Shown: positions 52,283 through 63,228, counted from the first letter of the stretch. The stretch: 64,000 nucleotides of DNA from Microvirga thermotolerans (GCF_009363855.1 NZ_CP045423.1:884001-948000), one strand, 5' to 3'. Notes: generated from the letters alone by a model not told the origin. Translations and numbers: made by a program.

Positions 52283-55200
52283 CTATTCCAGCTCCGGGGC
52301 AAGCTCGATCATGCCGCGGATGCGTTCCGCGAGGTTCTCGACGGCAAAGGGTTTCGTGATCATCTCCATGCCGGGATCGAGAAACCCCGAGGCGAGCGCC
52401 GCGCTTTCCGCATAGCCCGTGATGAACAGGATCTTGAGGCCCGGCCGCTTCTGCCGCGCCGCATCCGCCAGTTGGCGGCCGTTCAGGCCTGGCAGCCCCA
52501 CGTCGGTGACGAGAAGGTCGATGTGGCGGTCGGATTCCAGGCACCGCAGCCCGGACGGGCCGTCGTGAGCCTGAAGGGCCTCGTATCCGAGCTCCGCGAG
52601 GACCTCGACGATCAGGCTGCGGACGGTCGGATCGTCCTCCACCACGAGCACGACCTCCCCGGTACCGCTTCGGGGCGCCTCGGCCGTGCCCGAGGGAGAC
52701 TCCTCCTCCACGTGGCCGTCATGGCGGGGGAGGTAGATCCTCACGGTCGTTCCCTCGCCGACCTCCGAGTGGATCCGGACATGGCCCTCCGACTGCTTGG
52801 CGAAGCCATAGATCATGGACAGGCCGAGCCCCGTTCCCTGGCCGAGGGGCTTGGTGGTGAAGAAGGGATCGAAGGCGCGGTCCCGCACGTCGGGTGCCAT
52901 GCCGACGCCGGTATCGGTGACGCGCAGCACCACGTATTGGCCGGGCGCGGCGTCTCCCTGCGCAGCCAGCTCGCGCTCGCCGAGCTCCACGTTCGATGTG
53001 GCGATGGTGAGCCTGCCGCCGTCCGGCATGGCGTCGCGCGCGTTGATGACCAGGTTGAGGAGGGCGTTCTCCAGCTGATTGGGGTCGCAGCGCGTCCACC
53101 ATAGGTCGGGCTGCGTTTCGAATTCGACGCGGATGGCCTCGCCCGTGGTGCGGCGGATGAGGTCCTCCATGGACGCCACGAGCTGATTGACGTTCACCGG
53201 ACGCGGATCGAGCGGCTGGCGGCGGGCGAAGGCCAGGAGGCGGTGGGTCAGAGCGGCGGCCTTGCCTGCGGCGGCGATGGCCCCCTCGGCATAGCGCGCG
53301 ACCTTCTCGTAGCGGCCTTGGGCGATCCGGGCCTGGAGCAGCTCCAGCGAGCCGATGATGCCGGTCAGGAGATTGTTGAAGTCGTGCGCGATGCCGCCGG
53401 TGAGCTGGCCGATGGCTTCCATCTTCTGGCTCTGCCGGAGCTGCTCCTCCAGCTCCTTGCGCGCCGTGACGTCGCGCCCGGCGGCGTAGAACACGTCGCC
53501 TTCCGCGACGCTCGTCCAGTTGTACCAGCGATAGCTGCCGTCGCGCGCGCGGACCCGGAGGTCCGTTTCCACCATGTCGGTGCTTCGAAGCCGCTCGAAC
53601 TCCCTCTCGGCCCTCGGGACGTCCTCCGGGTGGACCAGTTCGAGACACTGACGGCCGATCAGCTCATGCGCCTGGTATCCGAGGGCCTCCGTCCAGGCCG
53701 GGTTGACGCTCTGGTAATAGCCGTCGAAGCCGCAGATGCAGAAGAGGTCGCGCGAGACGCGCCAGATGGAATTGAGCTCCCGCGTCCGCTGTTCGACCTG
53801 CGCCTCCAGGGCATCGGCGGCGTGGCGCGCCTCGGTGATGTCGACGTTGCAACCCACATAGCCGAGGAACCGGCCTTCGCTGTCGCGCCGCGGAACGCCT
53901 TCGCAGCGCAGCCAGCGAAGGCGGCCACGCCGATCCCAGACCCTCACCTCCGCATGGAACGGAGAGCCGGTCGAGAGGGCGTGCACAAAGGCATCGCGGA
54001 AGGAATCCGCGTCCTCCCTGTAGACGACCCTGCGCCATTCGCCCCTCCTGATCCCCTCCAGGGTGAGGCCGAGCTCCCTGTGATGGCGCCTGTTGACGAA
54101 GACGGGCTCTCCTTGCGCGTCCGTCGCCCAGATCAGCACCGGCGCGCTGTTGGCCATCAGGCGGAACCGCGCCTCGCTTTCCCTGAGCGCCTCCTCCGAG
54201 CGCTTCCTGTCGGTGACGTCCACCACCGCCCCCGGGAAGCGCAGGGGTTTTCCTTCCCCATCGTAAAGGCACTCGCCCTGCGCCAGGACCCAGCGCAGGG
54301 TCCCGTCCTGCATGGGGAGGCGATACTCCTCGGAGAATTTCTCCCCCGTTTCGATGGCGCGCTGGGTCGCCTCGTCCACCCGCTGCCGGTCCTCCGGGTG
54401 AATCCGGCTCTTGAATGCCGCCCGGTTCGTGCCCGGGGCGGCCAGATCCGGGTCGACCGAGAACATCTCCGCGAACTTCGCGTCCGCATAGATCGTGTCG
54501 GACGGGATGTGCCAGTCCCATGTGCCGACCATTCCCGCCGCGCCGAGGGCATAGAGGAGGCGCTCCTGGCTGATCCGGAGCGCTTCCTCCGCCTGCTTGC
54601 GGTCGGTCACGTCCTGCACGGCGCCGATGAAGCGGGCCGGCCGGCCCGCTTCGTCGTACACGAACTTCGCCTTGCGGCTGATCCAGCGCACCTCGCCCGT
54701 GTCGGAACGGGCGATGCGGTATTCCACGGCCGTCCTCGCGGTGCCGTCCGCTCTCGTCCTGGGCGATGACGCGACCGTCCTGTCGTCCGGCAGGACGAGG
54801 CGCTGGACGGTTTCCGCGGGAGAGGCTTCCTGCGGCGGAAGGCCATAGATGCGGCAGAACTCCGGGGTGACGGTCAGGACGTCGGTGGCGATGTCGAGGT
54901 CGAACATGCCGATTCCGCCTGCCTCCTGGGCAAGGCGAAGCTGCTCGTCCCTCCGTTCGAGATCCCGCTGCGCCCTCACGCGCTCCGTGGTTTCGACCAC
55001 CACCGCCAGGACGCCCGCCGGACGGTGGTTCTCGTCGAGGATCGGACTGTAGTTCAGGTCCATCCATACGTCTTCGGGGACGCCATTCCGGTACAGGATC
55101 AGATGCTGGTCCTGGAAGGAGAGGGTTCCCCCGCCGAGGCCGACCTCCATGACCCGGCGGTTGAAGTCGGCCACCTCCGGCCAGCCTTCGAGGACCGGGG

Positions 55201-55483
55201 CGCCCAGGGCCCTCGGATGCCGGCGGCCCGCGAAGACGGAATACGGGTCGTTGTAGAGCATGATGCCCTCGGGCCCCCAGAGCATGACCATGGGGACCGG
55301 GGACTGGAGAACGAGGTCGAGGGCGGTTTTCAGGCTCTGCGGCCAGGATTCCGTCGGGCCGAGGCTCGTCCGCGACCAGTCGAAGGCCCGGATCAGGGCG
55401 CCCGTCTCCCCTCCGCCGGCGGGAAAGGGGCGAGGCGTCGGGTTCCCCGCTTCCTTCGACGACTGGTTCACCTGAAGCGTCAT
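52283..55483 (-). CDS. PAS-rich hybrid sensor histidine kinase
   Basis: This roughly 1066-aa cytosolic protein has five successive PAS-type domains (about residues 30-155, 170-290, 300-420, 430-555 and 565-680). HisKA follows with [20 protein letters not shown] (His near 698), then an ATPase domain ([33 protein letters not shown]). The C-terminal receiver domain has its phospho-Asp in [16 protein letters not shown] (near 994). A hybrid kinase of this type passes phosphate to a separate regulator. It is inserted against the direction of the Pho block between phoR and pstS. The start is ATG 55483 or, less likely, GTG 55528. Confidence 0.88.
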   Translation of the reverse strand: MTLQVNQSSKEAGNPTPRPFPAGGGETGALIRAFDWSRTSLGPTESWPQSLKTALDLVLQSPVPMVMLWGPEGIMLYNDPYSVFAGRRHPRALGAPVLEGWPEVADFNRRVMEVGLGGGTLSFQDQHLILYRNGVPEDVWMDLNYSPILDENHRPAGVLAVVVETTERVRAQRDLERRDEQLRLAQEAGGIGMFDLDIATDVLTVTPEFCRIYGLPPQEASPAETVQRLVLPDDRTVASSPRTRADGTARTAVEYRIARSDTGEVRWISRKAKFVYDEAGRPARFIGAVQDVTDRKQAEEALRISQERLLYALGAAGMVGTWDWHIPSDTIYADAKFAEMFSVDPDLAAPGTNRAAFKSRIHPEDRQRVDEATQRAIETGEKFSEEYRLPMQDGTLRWVLAQGECLYDGEGKPLRFPGAVVDVTDRKRSEEALRESEARFRLMANSAPVLIWATDAQGEPVFVNRRHHRELGLTLEGIRRGEWRRVVYREDADSFRDAFVHALSTGSPFHAEVRVWDRRGRLRWLRCEGVPRRDSEGRFLGYVGCNVDITEARHAADALEAQVEQRTRELNSIWRVSRDLFCICGFDGYYQSVNPAWTEALGYQAHELIGRQCLELVHPEDVPRAEREFERLRSTDMVETDLRVRARDGSYRWYNWTSVAEGDVFYAAGRDVTARKELEEQLRQSQKMEAIGQLTGGIAHDFNNLLTGIIGSLELLQARIAQGRYEKVARYAEGAIAAAGKAAALTHRLLAFARRQPLDPRPVNVNQLVASMEDLIRRTTGEAIRVEFETQPDLWWTRCDPNQLENALLNLVINARDAMPDGGRLTIATSNVELGERELAAQGDAAPGQYVVLRVTDTGVGMAPDVRDRAFDPFFTTKPLGQGTGLGLSMIYGFAKQSEGHVRIHSEVGEGTTVRIYLPRHDGHVEEESPSGTAEAPRSGTGEVVLVVEDDPTVRSLIVEVLAELGYEALQAHDGPSGLRCLESDRHIDLLVTDVGLPGLNGRQLADAARQKRPGLKILFITGYAESAALASGFLDPGMEMITKPFAVENLAERIRGMIELAPELE

Positions 55484-55618
55484 GTCAGAATGCGCTGCCC
55501 CATCCGTTGAACAGCGTCGCTGGTGCACGCCCGCTGTCCGTCCGGCCGACCATAGGGCCCTCCTGCCCTCGTGGGAACTCCTGTGCCCTTCCGGTGCATC
55601 TAGGAGGGGGGGTGGGCG

Positions 55619-55647
55619 TTGTCACGTTAGTGTCATCCAATTGTCTT
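55619..55647 (+). promoter_or_regulatory. PHO box upstream of pstS
   Basis: Three direct 7-mers, TTGTCAC, GTGTCAT and TTGTCTT, begin at 55619, 55630 and 55641, exactly 11 bases apart with 4-base spacers. This is the PhoB binding pattern (CTGTCAT-N4 repeats). It lies 89 bases before the pstS start and would activate the pst-phoU-phoB operon under phosphate starvation. Confidence 0.85.
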
Positions 55648-55736
55648 AGACCCGTTACCGGGAGGCCATAGCAGTTCGGCGCGGCCCGGTTTGCCCCGCG
55701 CAAACGGCCGCGCTTGTATGAACATGGAGACGTCTC

Positions 55737-56780
55737 GTGAAGTTCCTGTCCTTCGCCTTCGCGGCCGGCCTTGCCGCCTCGATCCTCACGACGCCGGCAG
55801 CCGCCGCCGACATCACCGGCGCGGGCGCGACTTTCCCGTTCCCGGTTTATGCCAAATGGGCGGAAGCCTATAAGAAGGAAACCGGAAACGGCCTCAACTA
55901 CCAGTCCATCGGCTCCGGCGGCGGCATCAAGCAGATCCAGGCGAAGACCGTCGATTTCGGCGCCACCGACGCTCCCCTGAAGGGCGCGGACCTGGACAAG
56001 CACGGCCTTCTCCAGTTCCCCACCGTCATGGGCGGCGTCGTGCCCGTGGTGAACATCGCCGGGGTCGGCCCCGGGCAGCTGAAGCTCACCGGCGAGATCC
56101 TGGCCGACATCTTCCAGGGCAAGATCGCGAAGTGGAGCGACGCCCGGATCGCCAAGCTCAACGAGGGCGTGAAGCTGCCCGACGCCCCGATCACCCCGGT
56201 CTACCGTTCGGACGCCTCGGGAACGACCAACGTCTTCACCACCTATCTGTCGCAGGTCTCCGAGGCCTGGAAGGCCGATCTCGGCGCGAATGCGGCGGTG
56301 AACTGGCCCGTCGGACAGGGCGGCAAGGGCAACGAGGGCGTGGCCGCCACCGTCAAGCAGGTTCCGAACGCGATCGGCTACGTCGAGTACGCCTACGCCA
56401 AGCAGAACAACATCCCCTACGTCCTGCTGCAGAACAAGGCCGGCAAGTTCCCGGTGCCGAGCGACAAGTCCTTCCAGGCCGCGGCCGCCAACGCCGACTG
56501 GAACGCGGCGCCCGGCTTCGGCATCTCGCTCACCGATCAGGCCGGCGACGAGGCCTGGCCGATCACGGCTCCGACCTTCATCCTGGTCCACAAGGCCCCG
56601 GCGAAGCCGGAGCAGACGGCCGAGGTGCTCAAGTTCTTCGCCTGGGCCTACAAGAACGGCGACAAGCTCGCCAGCGACCTGGACTACGTCCCGCTTCCCG
56701 ACAACGTGGTCGCGATGATCGAATCGGCCTGGGCCAAGGAGATCAAGGACCCGTCCGGCCAGCCCGTCTACAAGCAGTAA
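55737..56780 (+). CDS. pstS: Phosphate ABC transporter substrate-binding protein PstS
   Basis: This 347-aa periplasmic protein has a signal peptide (ending AAAAD). The phosphate-binding loops are GAGATFPFPVYAKW near the start, FGATDAPLKGADL, and RSDASGTTNVFTTYLSQV. It captures inorganic phosphate for PstCA. Translation begins at a GTG with GGAG (55726-55729) upstream. It is the first gene of the operon controlled by the PHO box. Confidence 0.96.
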   Translation: MKFLSFAFAAGLAASILTTPAAAADITGAGATFPFPVYAKWAEAYKKETGNGLNYQSIGSGGGIKQIQAKTVDFGATDAPLKGADLDKHGLLQFPTVMGGVVPVVNIAGVGPGQLKLTGEILADIFQGKIAKWSDARIAKLNEGVKLPDAPITPVYRSDASGTTNVFTTYLSQVSEAWKADLGANAAVNWPVGQGGKGNEGVAATVKQVPNAIGYVEYAYAKQNNIPYVLLQNKAGKFPVPSDKSFQAAAANADWNAAPGFGISLTDQAGDEAWPITAPTFILVHKAPAKPEQTAEVLKFFAWAYKNGDKLASDLDYVPLPDNVVAMIESAWAKEIKDPSGQPVYKQ

Positions 56781-56815
56781 CCGGCTGACACTCTCTCGAA
56801 AACGGAGTACGGCGG

Positions 56816-57787
56816 ATGGCTGCCTTGTCTGAACGGATATCCACTTCGACCATGCAGACGATCCGCCGCACCCCCAAGACGACCTTCGATCCGGTGTTCC
56901 GCTGGGCGAGCTGCGCCTCGGCGGTGCTCGTCCTCCTCGTCCTTGCCGGAATCCTGGGCTCCATGGTGTATGGCGGCTGGCCGGCCTTCCGGGAGTTCGG
57001 GTTCGGCTTCGTCACGTCGAGCGTCTGGAACGTGGGCAAGGAGGAGTTCGGGGCCTGGGTGGCGATCGCCGGCACCCTGACCTCGGCGCTCATCGCCCTC
57101 GTCATCGGCGTCCCGATCTCCATCGGCATCGCCATCTTCCTGACCCAGCTCTGCCCGCCGTGGCTCAAGCGGCCGGTCTCCACCACGGTCGAGCTCCTCG
57201 CCGCTGTGCCGAGCATCATCTACGGCATGTGGGGCCTGTTCGTCTTCGCCCCGCTCTTCGCGCGCTACGTGCAGATGCCCGTGTCGTCGCTCGTGGAGGG
57301 CATGCCGATCCTCGGAACGGTTCTCTACGCCCGCGTGCCCTCCGGCGTCGGCCTGCTGACGGCGGGGATCATCCTGGCGATCATGATCATTCCCTTCATC
57401 GCCTCGATCACCCGCGACATCCTCGACCAGATCCCGACCATCCTGCGCGAGAGCGCCTACGGCATCGGCTGCACGACCTGGGAGGTCGTGCGCCACGTGC
57501 TTCTGCCCCAGGCGGGGGTGAGCATCATCGGCGCGATCATGCTCGGCCTCGGGCGGGCCCTGGGCGAGACCATGGCGGTGACCTTCGTGATCGGCAACGC
57601 CAACCGGCTCTCCCTGTCCCTCTTCGATCCGAGCTCGACCATCGCCTCCCGGATCGCCAACGAGTTCAACGAGGCGTCGGACCTGCATTTCAATGCGCTT
57701 CTGGCCCTCGGCTGCATTCTCTTTCTCGTCACGTTCACGGTTCTCGTTCTCGCGCGCCTGCTGATCGCGCGGATGCGCACACGGTGA
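56816..57787 (+). CDS. pstC: Phosphate ABC transporter permease PstC
   Basis: This 323-aa inner-membrane permease has six helices (first at about 33-55). The EAA loop, which contacts PstB, lies in [20 protein letters not shown], followed by [19 protein letters not shown], the conserved PstC block. It follows pstS by 35 bases and precedes pstA by 8. Confidence 0.95.
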   Translation: MAALSERISTSTMQTIRRTPKTTFDPVFRWASCASAVLVLLVLAGILGSMVYGGWPAFREFGFGFVTSSVWNVGKEEFGAWVAIAGTLTSALIALVIGVPISIGIAIFLTQLCPPWLKRPVSTTVELLAAVPSIIYGMWGLFVFAPLFARYVQMPVSSLVEGMPILGTVLYARVPSGVGLLTAGIILAIMIIPFIASITRDILDQIPTILRESAYGIGCTTWEVVRHVLLPQAGVSIIGAIMLGLGRALGETMAVTFVIGNANRLSLSLFDPSSTIASRIANEFNEASDLHFNALLALGCILFLVTFTVLVLARLLIARMRTR

Positions 57788-57795
57788 AAGGGCAG

Positions 57796-58692
57796 ATGAT
57801 GAACGAGGCTTCCCGCACCGTTCCCATGACGACGGGTCCCGCCTGGGGGCGCGTTCGCCCGGGTCGCCGGATCGCGGACCGGACCCTCAAGATCGTCTGC
57901 ACGGTCTTCACGGCCCTCGGCGCCTTCGTGCTCGGGTGGATCCTCCTGATGCTCATCTGGGAGGGCGGCAGCGCGCTGTCCCTCGACGTCTTCACGCAGG
58001 TGACGCCCGGACCCGGGACCGAAGGCGGAGGCATCGCCAACGCCATCGTCGGCAGCTTCATCCTGACCCTGCTCGGCATCGCGGTGGCGACCCCGGTCGG
58101 CGTGCTGGCGGGAACCTATCTCGCAGAGTACGGCAGGGGCTCGAAGCTCGCCGAGGCGATCCGCTTCGTGAACGACATCCTGCTCGCCGCGCCCAGCATC
58201 CTCATCGGCCTCTTCGTCTACACGCTCATGGTGCCGCCGCTCGGCGGCTATTCCGGCTGGGCCGGCGGCGTGGCGCTCGCCATCATCGCGGTTCCGGTCA
58301 TCGTGCGCACCACCGAGGACATGCTGCGCCTCGTCCCCGGATCCCTGCGCGAAGCGGGGGCGGCGCTCGGCGCGCCCATGTCGACCGTGATCGTCCGCAT
58401 CAGCTGGCGCGCGGCGCGCGCCGGCATGGTAACGGGCATCCTCCTCGCCACCGCCCGCATCGCTGGTGAGACCGCGCCGCTCCTCTTCACCGCGCTCAAC
58501 AACAATTTCTGGTTCAGCCCGAACCTCATGGGCGGCGTCTCCAACCTGCCGGTGATGATCTACCAGTTCGCCCTGGCGCCTTACGAGAACTGGCGCTCCC
58601 TGGCATGGGCCGGGGCCCTGGTCATCACGCTCTCGATCCTGGCGCTGTCGATCGCGGCGCGCCTGCTGCTGAAGAAGGACCACGTCCGATGA
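57796..58692 (+). CDS. pstA: Phosphate ABC transporter permease PstA
   Basis: This 298-aa inner-membrane permease has six helices. [20 protein letters not shown] and the EAA-loop region [20 protein letters not shown], then [19 protein letters not shown], are standard PstA blocks. The ATG at 57796 is chosen (an adjacent in-frame ATG follows at 57799); the frame upstream is antisense or shadow of pstC. Its stop overlaps the pstB start as ATGA. Confidence 0.95.
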   Translation: MMNEASRTVPMTTGPAWGRVRPGRRIADRTLKIVCTVFTALGAFVLGWILLMLIWEGGSALSLDVFTQVTPGPGTEGGGIANAIVGSFILTLLGIAVATPVGVLAGTYLAEYGRGSKLAEAIRFVNDILLAAPSILIGLFVYTLMVPPLGGYSGWAGGVALAIIAVPVIVRTTEDMLRLVPGSLREAGAALGAPMSTVIVRISWRAARAGMVTGILLATARIAGETAPLLFTALNNNFWFSPNLMGGVSNLPVMIYQFALAPYENWRSLAWAGALVITLSILALSIAARLLLKKDHVR

Positions 58693-59507
58693 CATCGATC
58701 GCCGTCACTGCGAGCAGCGCCATCGGGAATGCCGCTGCGGCCGATGCGACCGCTCCCGTGCGCATTTCCGTGCGCGGTCTCGACTTCTTCTATGGCGACT
58801 TCCGCAGCCTGAAGAGCATCTCCCTCGACTTCTACGACCGGCAGGTCACGGCGCTCATCGGACCCTCGGGCTGCGGCAAGTCAACGCTCCTGCGCACCTT
58901 CAACCGCATCTACAGCCTCTATCCCGACCAGCGCGCCGAGGGGGAGATCCTGCTCGACGGCCAGAACGTGCTGTCGCCCTCCGTGGACGTGAACGAACTT
59001 CGCGCCCGGGTCGGCATGGTGTTCCAGAAGCCGACTCCGTTTCCCATGTCGATCTACGACAACATCGCCTTCGGCATCCGGCTCTACGAGCGGCTGTCCC
59101 GGGCCGATCTCGACGACCGCGTCGAGGAGGCCCTGCGCAAGGCAGCCCTTTGGGACGAGGTGAAGGACAAGCTGCGCCAATCGGGGACGGGCCTTTCCGG
59201 CGGTCAGCAGCAGCGCCTGTGCATCGCCCGCACCATCGCGCAGCGGCCGGAGGTGATCCTTCTCGACGAGCCGACCTCCGCCCTCGATCCCATCTCGACC
59301 GGTAAGATCGAGGAGCTCATCGAGCAGCTGCGCGCGGAGTTCACCATCGTCATCGTCACGCACAACATGCAGCAGGCGGCGCGCATCTCGCAGTTCACCG
59401 CGTTCATGTATCTCGGCGAGCTGATCGAGTTCGGCCCCACGAGCAAGATGTTCATGACGCCGAACAAGAAACAGACTCAGGACTACATCACGGGCCGCTT
59501 CGGCTGA
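58689..59507 (+). CDS. pstB: Phosphate ABC transporter ATP-binding protein PstB
   Basis: This 272-aa ATPase has Walker [17 protein letters not shown], the Q-loop in [20 protein letters not shown] (a PstB hallmark), the signature [16 protein letters not shown], Walker [14 protein letters not shown] and the switch His in [12 protein letters not shown]. It powers PstCA. The start overlaps pstA by 4 bases. Confidence 0.96.
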   Translation: MTSIAVTASSAIGNAAAADATAPVRISVRGLDFFYGDFRSLKSISLDFYDRQVTALIGPSGCGKSTLLRTFNRIYSLYPDQRAEGEILLDGQNVLSPSVDVNELRARVGMVFQKPTPFPMSIYDNIAFGIRLYERLSRADLDDRVEEALRKAALWDEVKDKLRQSGTGLSGGQQQRLCIARTIAQRPEVILLDEPTSALDPISTGKIEELIEQLRAEFTIVIVTHNMQQAARISQFTAFMYLGELIEFGPTSKMFMTPNKKQTQDYITGRFG

Positions 59508-59533
59508 CCGGAGCGCTTCAGGGAGATCCTTCC

Positions 59534-60244
59534 ATGGCGGAGCACATCGTCCGTTCGTACGACGAGGACCTGCAGAGCCTCCGGCGCCGGATATCGGAGA
59601 TGGGCGGCATCGCGGAGAAGATGCTGGTGGATGCCGTCGCTGCGCTCGTGCGCAGCGACATGCCCCTGGCGCAGTCCGTGATCTCGTCCGACAGCCGCCT
59701 CGACCTGCTGCAGCGCGAGGTGGAGGAGAGCGCGATTCTCACCATCGCCCGCCGCCAGCCCCTGGCGGTCGACCTGCGCGAGACCATTTCCGCCATCCGC
59801 GTCTCGGGAGATGTGGAGCGCATCGGCGATCTCGCGAAGAACATCGCCAAGCGCGCCCTCGCCATCGGCGGCGAGTTCCAGGCCCAGAAGATCGTGGCGG
59901 GCGTCCAGCACATGAGCGACCTCGTTCTGGGGCAGCTCAAGGACGTGCTCGATGCCTATGCGCAGCAGGACACCGTCCGCGCCCTCGACGTCTGGCAGCG
60001 GGACGGCGCCATCGACGCGCTCTACACGTCCCTGTTCCGCGAGCTTCTCACCTACATGATGGAAGATCCCCGCAACATTTCGTTCTGCACGCACCTCCTG
60101 TTCTGTGCCAAGAACATCGAGCGCATCGGGGACCACACCACCAACATCGCCGAGACGGTCTATTATCTCGTGACCGGCGAGACCCTCGCCATCGACCGCC
60201 CGAAGAACGACCGTTCCATCGACCTCACCAAGGCCGGAGCCTGA
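59534..60244 (+). CDS. phoU: Phosphate signalling regulator PhoU
   Basis: This 236-aa cytosolic protein consists of two repeated three-helix bundles (about residues 10-110 and 115-220). Each ends in a metal-binding segment: SGDVERIGDLAKNIAKRALA and FCAKNIERIGDHTTNIAETV. PhoU links the Pst transporter to PhoR and keeps the kinase quiet when phosphate is high. Confidence 0.96.
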   Translation: MAEHIVRSYDEDLQSLRRRISEMGGIAEKMLVDAVAALVRSDMPLAQSVISSDSRLDLLQREVEESAILTIARRQPLAVDLRETISAIRVSGDVERIGDLAKNIAKRALAIGGEFQAQKIVAGVQHMSDLVLGQLKDVLDAYAQQDTVRALDVWQRDGAIDALYTSLFRELLTYMMEDPRNISFCTHLLFCAKNIERIGDHTTNIAETVYYLVTGETLAIDRPKNDRSIDLTKAGA

Positions 60245-60247
60245 GGC

Positions 60248-60955
60248 ATGGGGCCGCGCGTTCTGATCGTCGAGGACGAGGAGCCCCTGACGCTCCTCCT
60301 GCGCTACAATCTCGAGGCGGAGGGCTACGAGGTCGACTGCGTCGGACGGGGCGACGAGGCGGAGGTCCGCCTGCGCGAGCAGGTGCCCGACCTGGTGCTC
60401 CTCGACTGGATGCTGCCCGGCCTGTCCGGGATCGAGCTCTGCCGCCGCATCCGCATCAGGCCCGAGACCGAGCGCATGCCGATCATCATGCTCACGGCGC
60501 GGGGCGAGGAAGGCGACAGGATTCGGGGGCTGTCCACCGGCGCCGACGACTACATCGTCAAGCCGTTCTCGGTCCCGGAGCTTCTGGCGCGGGTCCGCGC
60601 GCTCCTGCGCCGGGCGAAGCCGGCCCACATCGCGACGCTGCTCACGGCGGGCGACGTGGAGCTCGACCGCGAGACCCACCGGGTGCGCCGCGCCGGCAAG
60701 GAGCTGCATCTCGGCCCGACCGAGTTCCGCCTCCTAGAATTCCTGATGACGAGTCCGGGACGCGTCTTCACCCGCGAGCACCTGCTCAACGCGGTCTGGG
60801 GACATGACGTCTATATCGACGAGCGCACCGTCGACGTGCATGTGGGGCGCCTGCGCAAGGCGATCCGGATGCCGGACAGGCCCGACCCGATCAGGACCGT
60901 GCGCGGCACCGGCTACTCCTTCGACGAGACTTTCGCCAGGGACGGGCAGGGCTGA
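60248..60955 (+). CDS. phoB: Phosphate response regulator PhoB
   Basis: This 235-aa regulator has an N-terminal receiver (acidic pocket VEDEEP, phospho-Asp in LVLLDWMLPGLSG, conserved Lys in DDYIVKPFSVPELLARV). The C-terminal winged helix of the OmpR/PhoB class starts LHLGPTEFRLLEFLMTSPGR. When phosphorylated by PhoR it binds PHO boxes such as that at 55619. It follows phoU by 3 bases and ends the operon. Confidence 0.96.
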   Translation: MGPRVLIVEDEEPLTLLLRYNLEAEGYEVDCVGRGDEAEVRLREQVPDLVLLDWMLPGLSGIELCRRIRIRPETERMPIIMLTARGEEGDRIRGLSTGADDYIVKPFSVPELLARVRALLRRAKPAHIATLLTAGDVELDRETHRVRRAGKELHLGPTEFRLLEFLMTSPGRVFTREHLLNAVWGHDVYIDERTVDVHVGRLRKAIRMPDRPDPIRTVRGTGYSFDETFARDGQG

Positions 60956-61056
60956 AGCGGCACGCGGCCGACTGCGCTTCCGGGCCGCCTCTCCGAGGGG
61001 GAGCCTCCGAGGGGAAGACAGGGCCCGATCCTGCGAACGGACCCTCTGCGGACATG

Positions 61057-61080
61057 AAAAAGGCAGGCGCGAAGCCTGCC
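61057..61080 (-). terminator. Intrinsic terminator of gcrA
   Basis: On the minus strand GGCAGGC and GCCTGCC (61080-61074 and 61068-61062) form a 7-bp stem with a 5-base loop, followed by a T-run (complement of 61061-61057). Confidence 0.8.
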
Positions 61081-61105
61081 TCGAGGGTCGGGTGGGCGAT
61101 GCCGG

Positions 61106-61639
61106 TCACGCGCGCGCCAGCTTGCGCTCGCGCTTGCGGTCCGCGACCGGCTGGTAGGCGACGCGGGCATGGTGCGAGCAGTAGGGCAGGCCGGTCACCG
61201 AACGCGCCCCGCAGAAGCGGAATTCCGGCTTCGTCGGGTCGCCCATGGGCCAGCGGCACATGGACTCCCGAAGGTCCATGATGGTCACGCGCTCGGACAT
61301 CGGGATCGCCACATCGTCCACAGGCATGGTTTCCGGCTCCTCTTCCGCCACAGGCGGACGGGAAATGGGAGCGATCACCACATTGTTCCGGGTTTGCGGC
61401 GCAATAGGGGCAGGGGCGCTGGGTGCGCGGGCCGCCTTGCGGGGGCGCTGGGCGGCCGGGGCGGCCGCCTTGTCCTTGGCCCGCCCGGACAGGCCAAGGC
61501 GATGGACCTTCCCGATCACCGCGTTCCGGGTCACGTTGCCCAGCTCGGCCGCGATCTGGCTCGCGCTCAAGCCGTCGGCCCAGAGCTTCTTGAGAAGCTC
61601 GACCCTTTCGTCGGTCCAGGTTGCACCCGCATCTGTCAT
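61106..61639 (-). CDS. gcrA: Cell-cycle regulator GcrA
   Basis: This 177-aa protein starts WTDERVELLKKLWADGLSAS, then QIAAELGNVTRNAVIGKVHR, the GcrA helix-turn-helix. A Pro/Ala-rich linker (about 60-110) leads to a conserved C-terminus (RESMCRWPMGDPTKPEFRFC and YCSHHARVAYQP) that binds sigma-70. GcrA acts with CcrM methylation of GANTC sites to time cell-cycle genes in alphaproteobacteria. Its end is marked by an intrinsic terminator. Confidence 0.95.
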   Translation of the reverse strand: MTDAGATWTDERVELLKKLWADGLSASQIAAELGNVTRNAVIGKVHRLGLSGRAKDKAAAPAAQRPRKAARAPSAPAPIAPQTRNNVVIAPISRPPVAEEEPETMPVDDVAIPMSERVTIMDLRESMCRWPMGDPTKPEFRFCGARSVTGLPYCSHHARVAYQPVADRKRERKLARA

Positions 61640-61897
61640 TTTTATAAGGCCTCCATCGGGGCGGCTCTTCCCAGGACCGAATCCCTCATGCTTCGCGGAC
61701 AGAATGGAAGGTCCGACCGCGTTGTGAGGATCTCTCCTGAGAGGTGAGGGCCGCCGCTCGAATGCGTGTTCGACGGCCTCGAAGTTACTAGATGCCTGGA
61801 CTCGGGCGCAAGAGTCCCCGGACAGGCCCTGCCGTTTTCCCCAGGGAACTCGTTTCGGCCCCGGCCCGCCGTGATGGGTGACTTCATTTCTCTTGAA
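61640..61897. promoter_or_regulatory. Divergent region between gcrA and argD
   Basis: No gene is seen. Two GANTC sites (GAATC at 61679, GACTC at 61799) lie upstream of gcrA, where CcrM methylation could influence its promoter. No clear -10/-35 for gcrA was identified. Confidence 0.4.
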
Positions 61898-61925
61898 TTG
61901 ACAGGGTCTCGCGGCTCATTAGAAT
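61898..61925 (+). promoter_or_regulatory. Sigma-70 promoter of argD
   Basis: TTGACA (61898-61903) and TAGAAT (61920-61925) are separated by 16 bases. This is a near-consensus promoter placed 95 bases before the argD GTG. Confidence 0.7.
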
Positions 61926-61934
61926 TTCCGAGCT

Positions 61935-61965
61935 GCCGTCCCCGTGGGGGCGGCGCTTTCTTTTT
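61935..61965 (+). terminator. Terminator-like hairpin at the 5' end of the argD leader
   Basis: GCCGTCCCC (61935-61943) pairs with GGGGGCGGC (61946-61954, one GU pair), followed by GCTTTCTTTTT. It starts about 10 bases after the -10 box, so any transcript from that promoter begins with it. It may be an attenuator, or a protective 5' stem. Confidence 0.55.
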
Positions 61966-62019
61966 CCGGCCCAGGTGCGACCTTATGGTCCCCTGGCCTT
62001 CCAAGCGGAGAACGACCCC

Positions 62020-63228
62020 GTGACGTCGCCATTGCTGCCGACCTACGCACGTGCCGATATATCCTTCGAAAAGGGGGAGGGCCCCTGGCTCTTCGGCCGA
62101 GACGGCGAGCGATATCTCGATTTCGGGGCCGGGATCGCCGTGAACGCCCTCGGGCACGCCCATCCCCACCTGGTCAAGGCTTTGACCGACCAGGCGGCCA
62201 AGCTGTGGCATACCTCGAACCTGTTCCAGATCCCGGAGGGCGAGCGCCTCGCCCGCCGGCTCGTGGAGAACACCTTCGCGGACGTGGTCTTCTTCTCCAA
62301 TTCCGGGGCCGAGGCCAACGAGGCCGCCATCAAGATGGCCCGCAAGTACCATTCGGCGAAAGGGCATCCGGAGCGGTTCCGCATCGTCACCTTCGAGGGC
62401 GCCTTCCACGGCCGGACCCTCGCCACCATCGCGGCGGGCGGGCAGGCCAAGTACCTGGAAGGGTTCGGGCCGAAGGTGGAGGGCTTCGATCAGGTGCCTT
62501 TCGGGGACCTCGACGCCCTCAAGTCCGCGATCGGCCCCGAGACGGCGGCGCTCATGATCGAGCCGATCCAGGGCGAGGGCGGCATCCGCCTGGCGCCCAA
62601 CGCCTTCATCCGCGCCCTGCGCGACATCGCCGACGCCCATGGCCTCCTGCTGATCTTCGACGAGATCCAGACCGGCGTGGGCCGGACCGGCAGGCTCTTC
62701 GCCTATGAATGGACCGGGGTGACCCCGGACATCATGTCGGTCGCGAAAGGCATCGGGGGCGGCTTCCCTCTCGGGGCCTGCCTCGCCACGGCCGAGGCCG
62801 CTCAGGGAATGACCGTCGGGACCCACGGCACCACCTTCGGCGGCAACCCGCTCGCCATGGCGGTCGGCAACGCGGTGCTCGACGTCATCCTGGAGCCGGG
62901 ATTCCTGGAGCGGGTGGAGCGCATGGGCCTGCTCCTGAAGCAGCGCCTCGCCGAGCTGATGGACCGCCATCCCGGCGTCATCTCCGAGGTGCGCGGGCAG
63001 GGCCTGATGATGGGCCTGCGCACGCACGTTCCCAACACGGAATTCATCGCCGCCGCCCGCAGGAACAGGATCATCCTGATCGGCGCCGGCGACAACGTCG
63101 CCCGCCTCCTGCCGCCCCTGATCGTCACGGAGGCCGACATCGCAGAGGCCATGAAGCGCCTGGATGCCGCCTGCACCGACATCGAAGCCGAGCTGGACCG
63201 GGTCGCCCGGCAGGGAGCCGCCGAATGA
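62020..63228 (+). CDS. argD: Acetylornithine aminotransferase ArgD
   Basis: This 402-aa PLP enzyme of class III has [18 protein letters not shown] (PLP phosphate), [36 protein letters not shown], and the Schiff-base Lys in [20 protein letters not shown]. It transfers an amino group to N-acetylglutamate semialdehyde in arginine synthesis. The start is a GTG at 62020 with GGAG at 62007-62010. It overlaps argF by 4 bases (ATGA). Confidence 0.95.
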   Translation: MTSPLLPTYARADISFEKGEGPWLFGRDGERYLDFGAGIAVNALGHAHPHLVKALTDQAAKLWHTSNLFQIPEGERLARRLVENTFADVVFFSNSGAEANEAAIKMARKYHSAKGHPERFRIVTFEGAFHGRTLATIAAGGQAKYLEGFGPKVEGFDQVPFGDLDALKSAIGPETAALMIEPIQGEGGIRLAPNAFIRALRDIADAHGLLLIFDEIQTGVGRTGRLFAYEWTGVTPDIMSVAKGIGGGFPLGACLATAEAAQGMTVGTHGTTFGGNPLAMAVGNAVLDVILEPGFLERVERMGLLLKQRLAELMDRHPGVISEVRGQGLMMGLRTHVPNTEFIAAARRNRIILIGAGDNVARLLPPLIVTEADIAEAMKRLDAACTDIEAELDRVARQGAAE

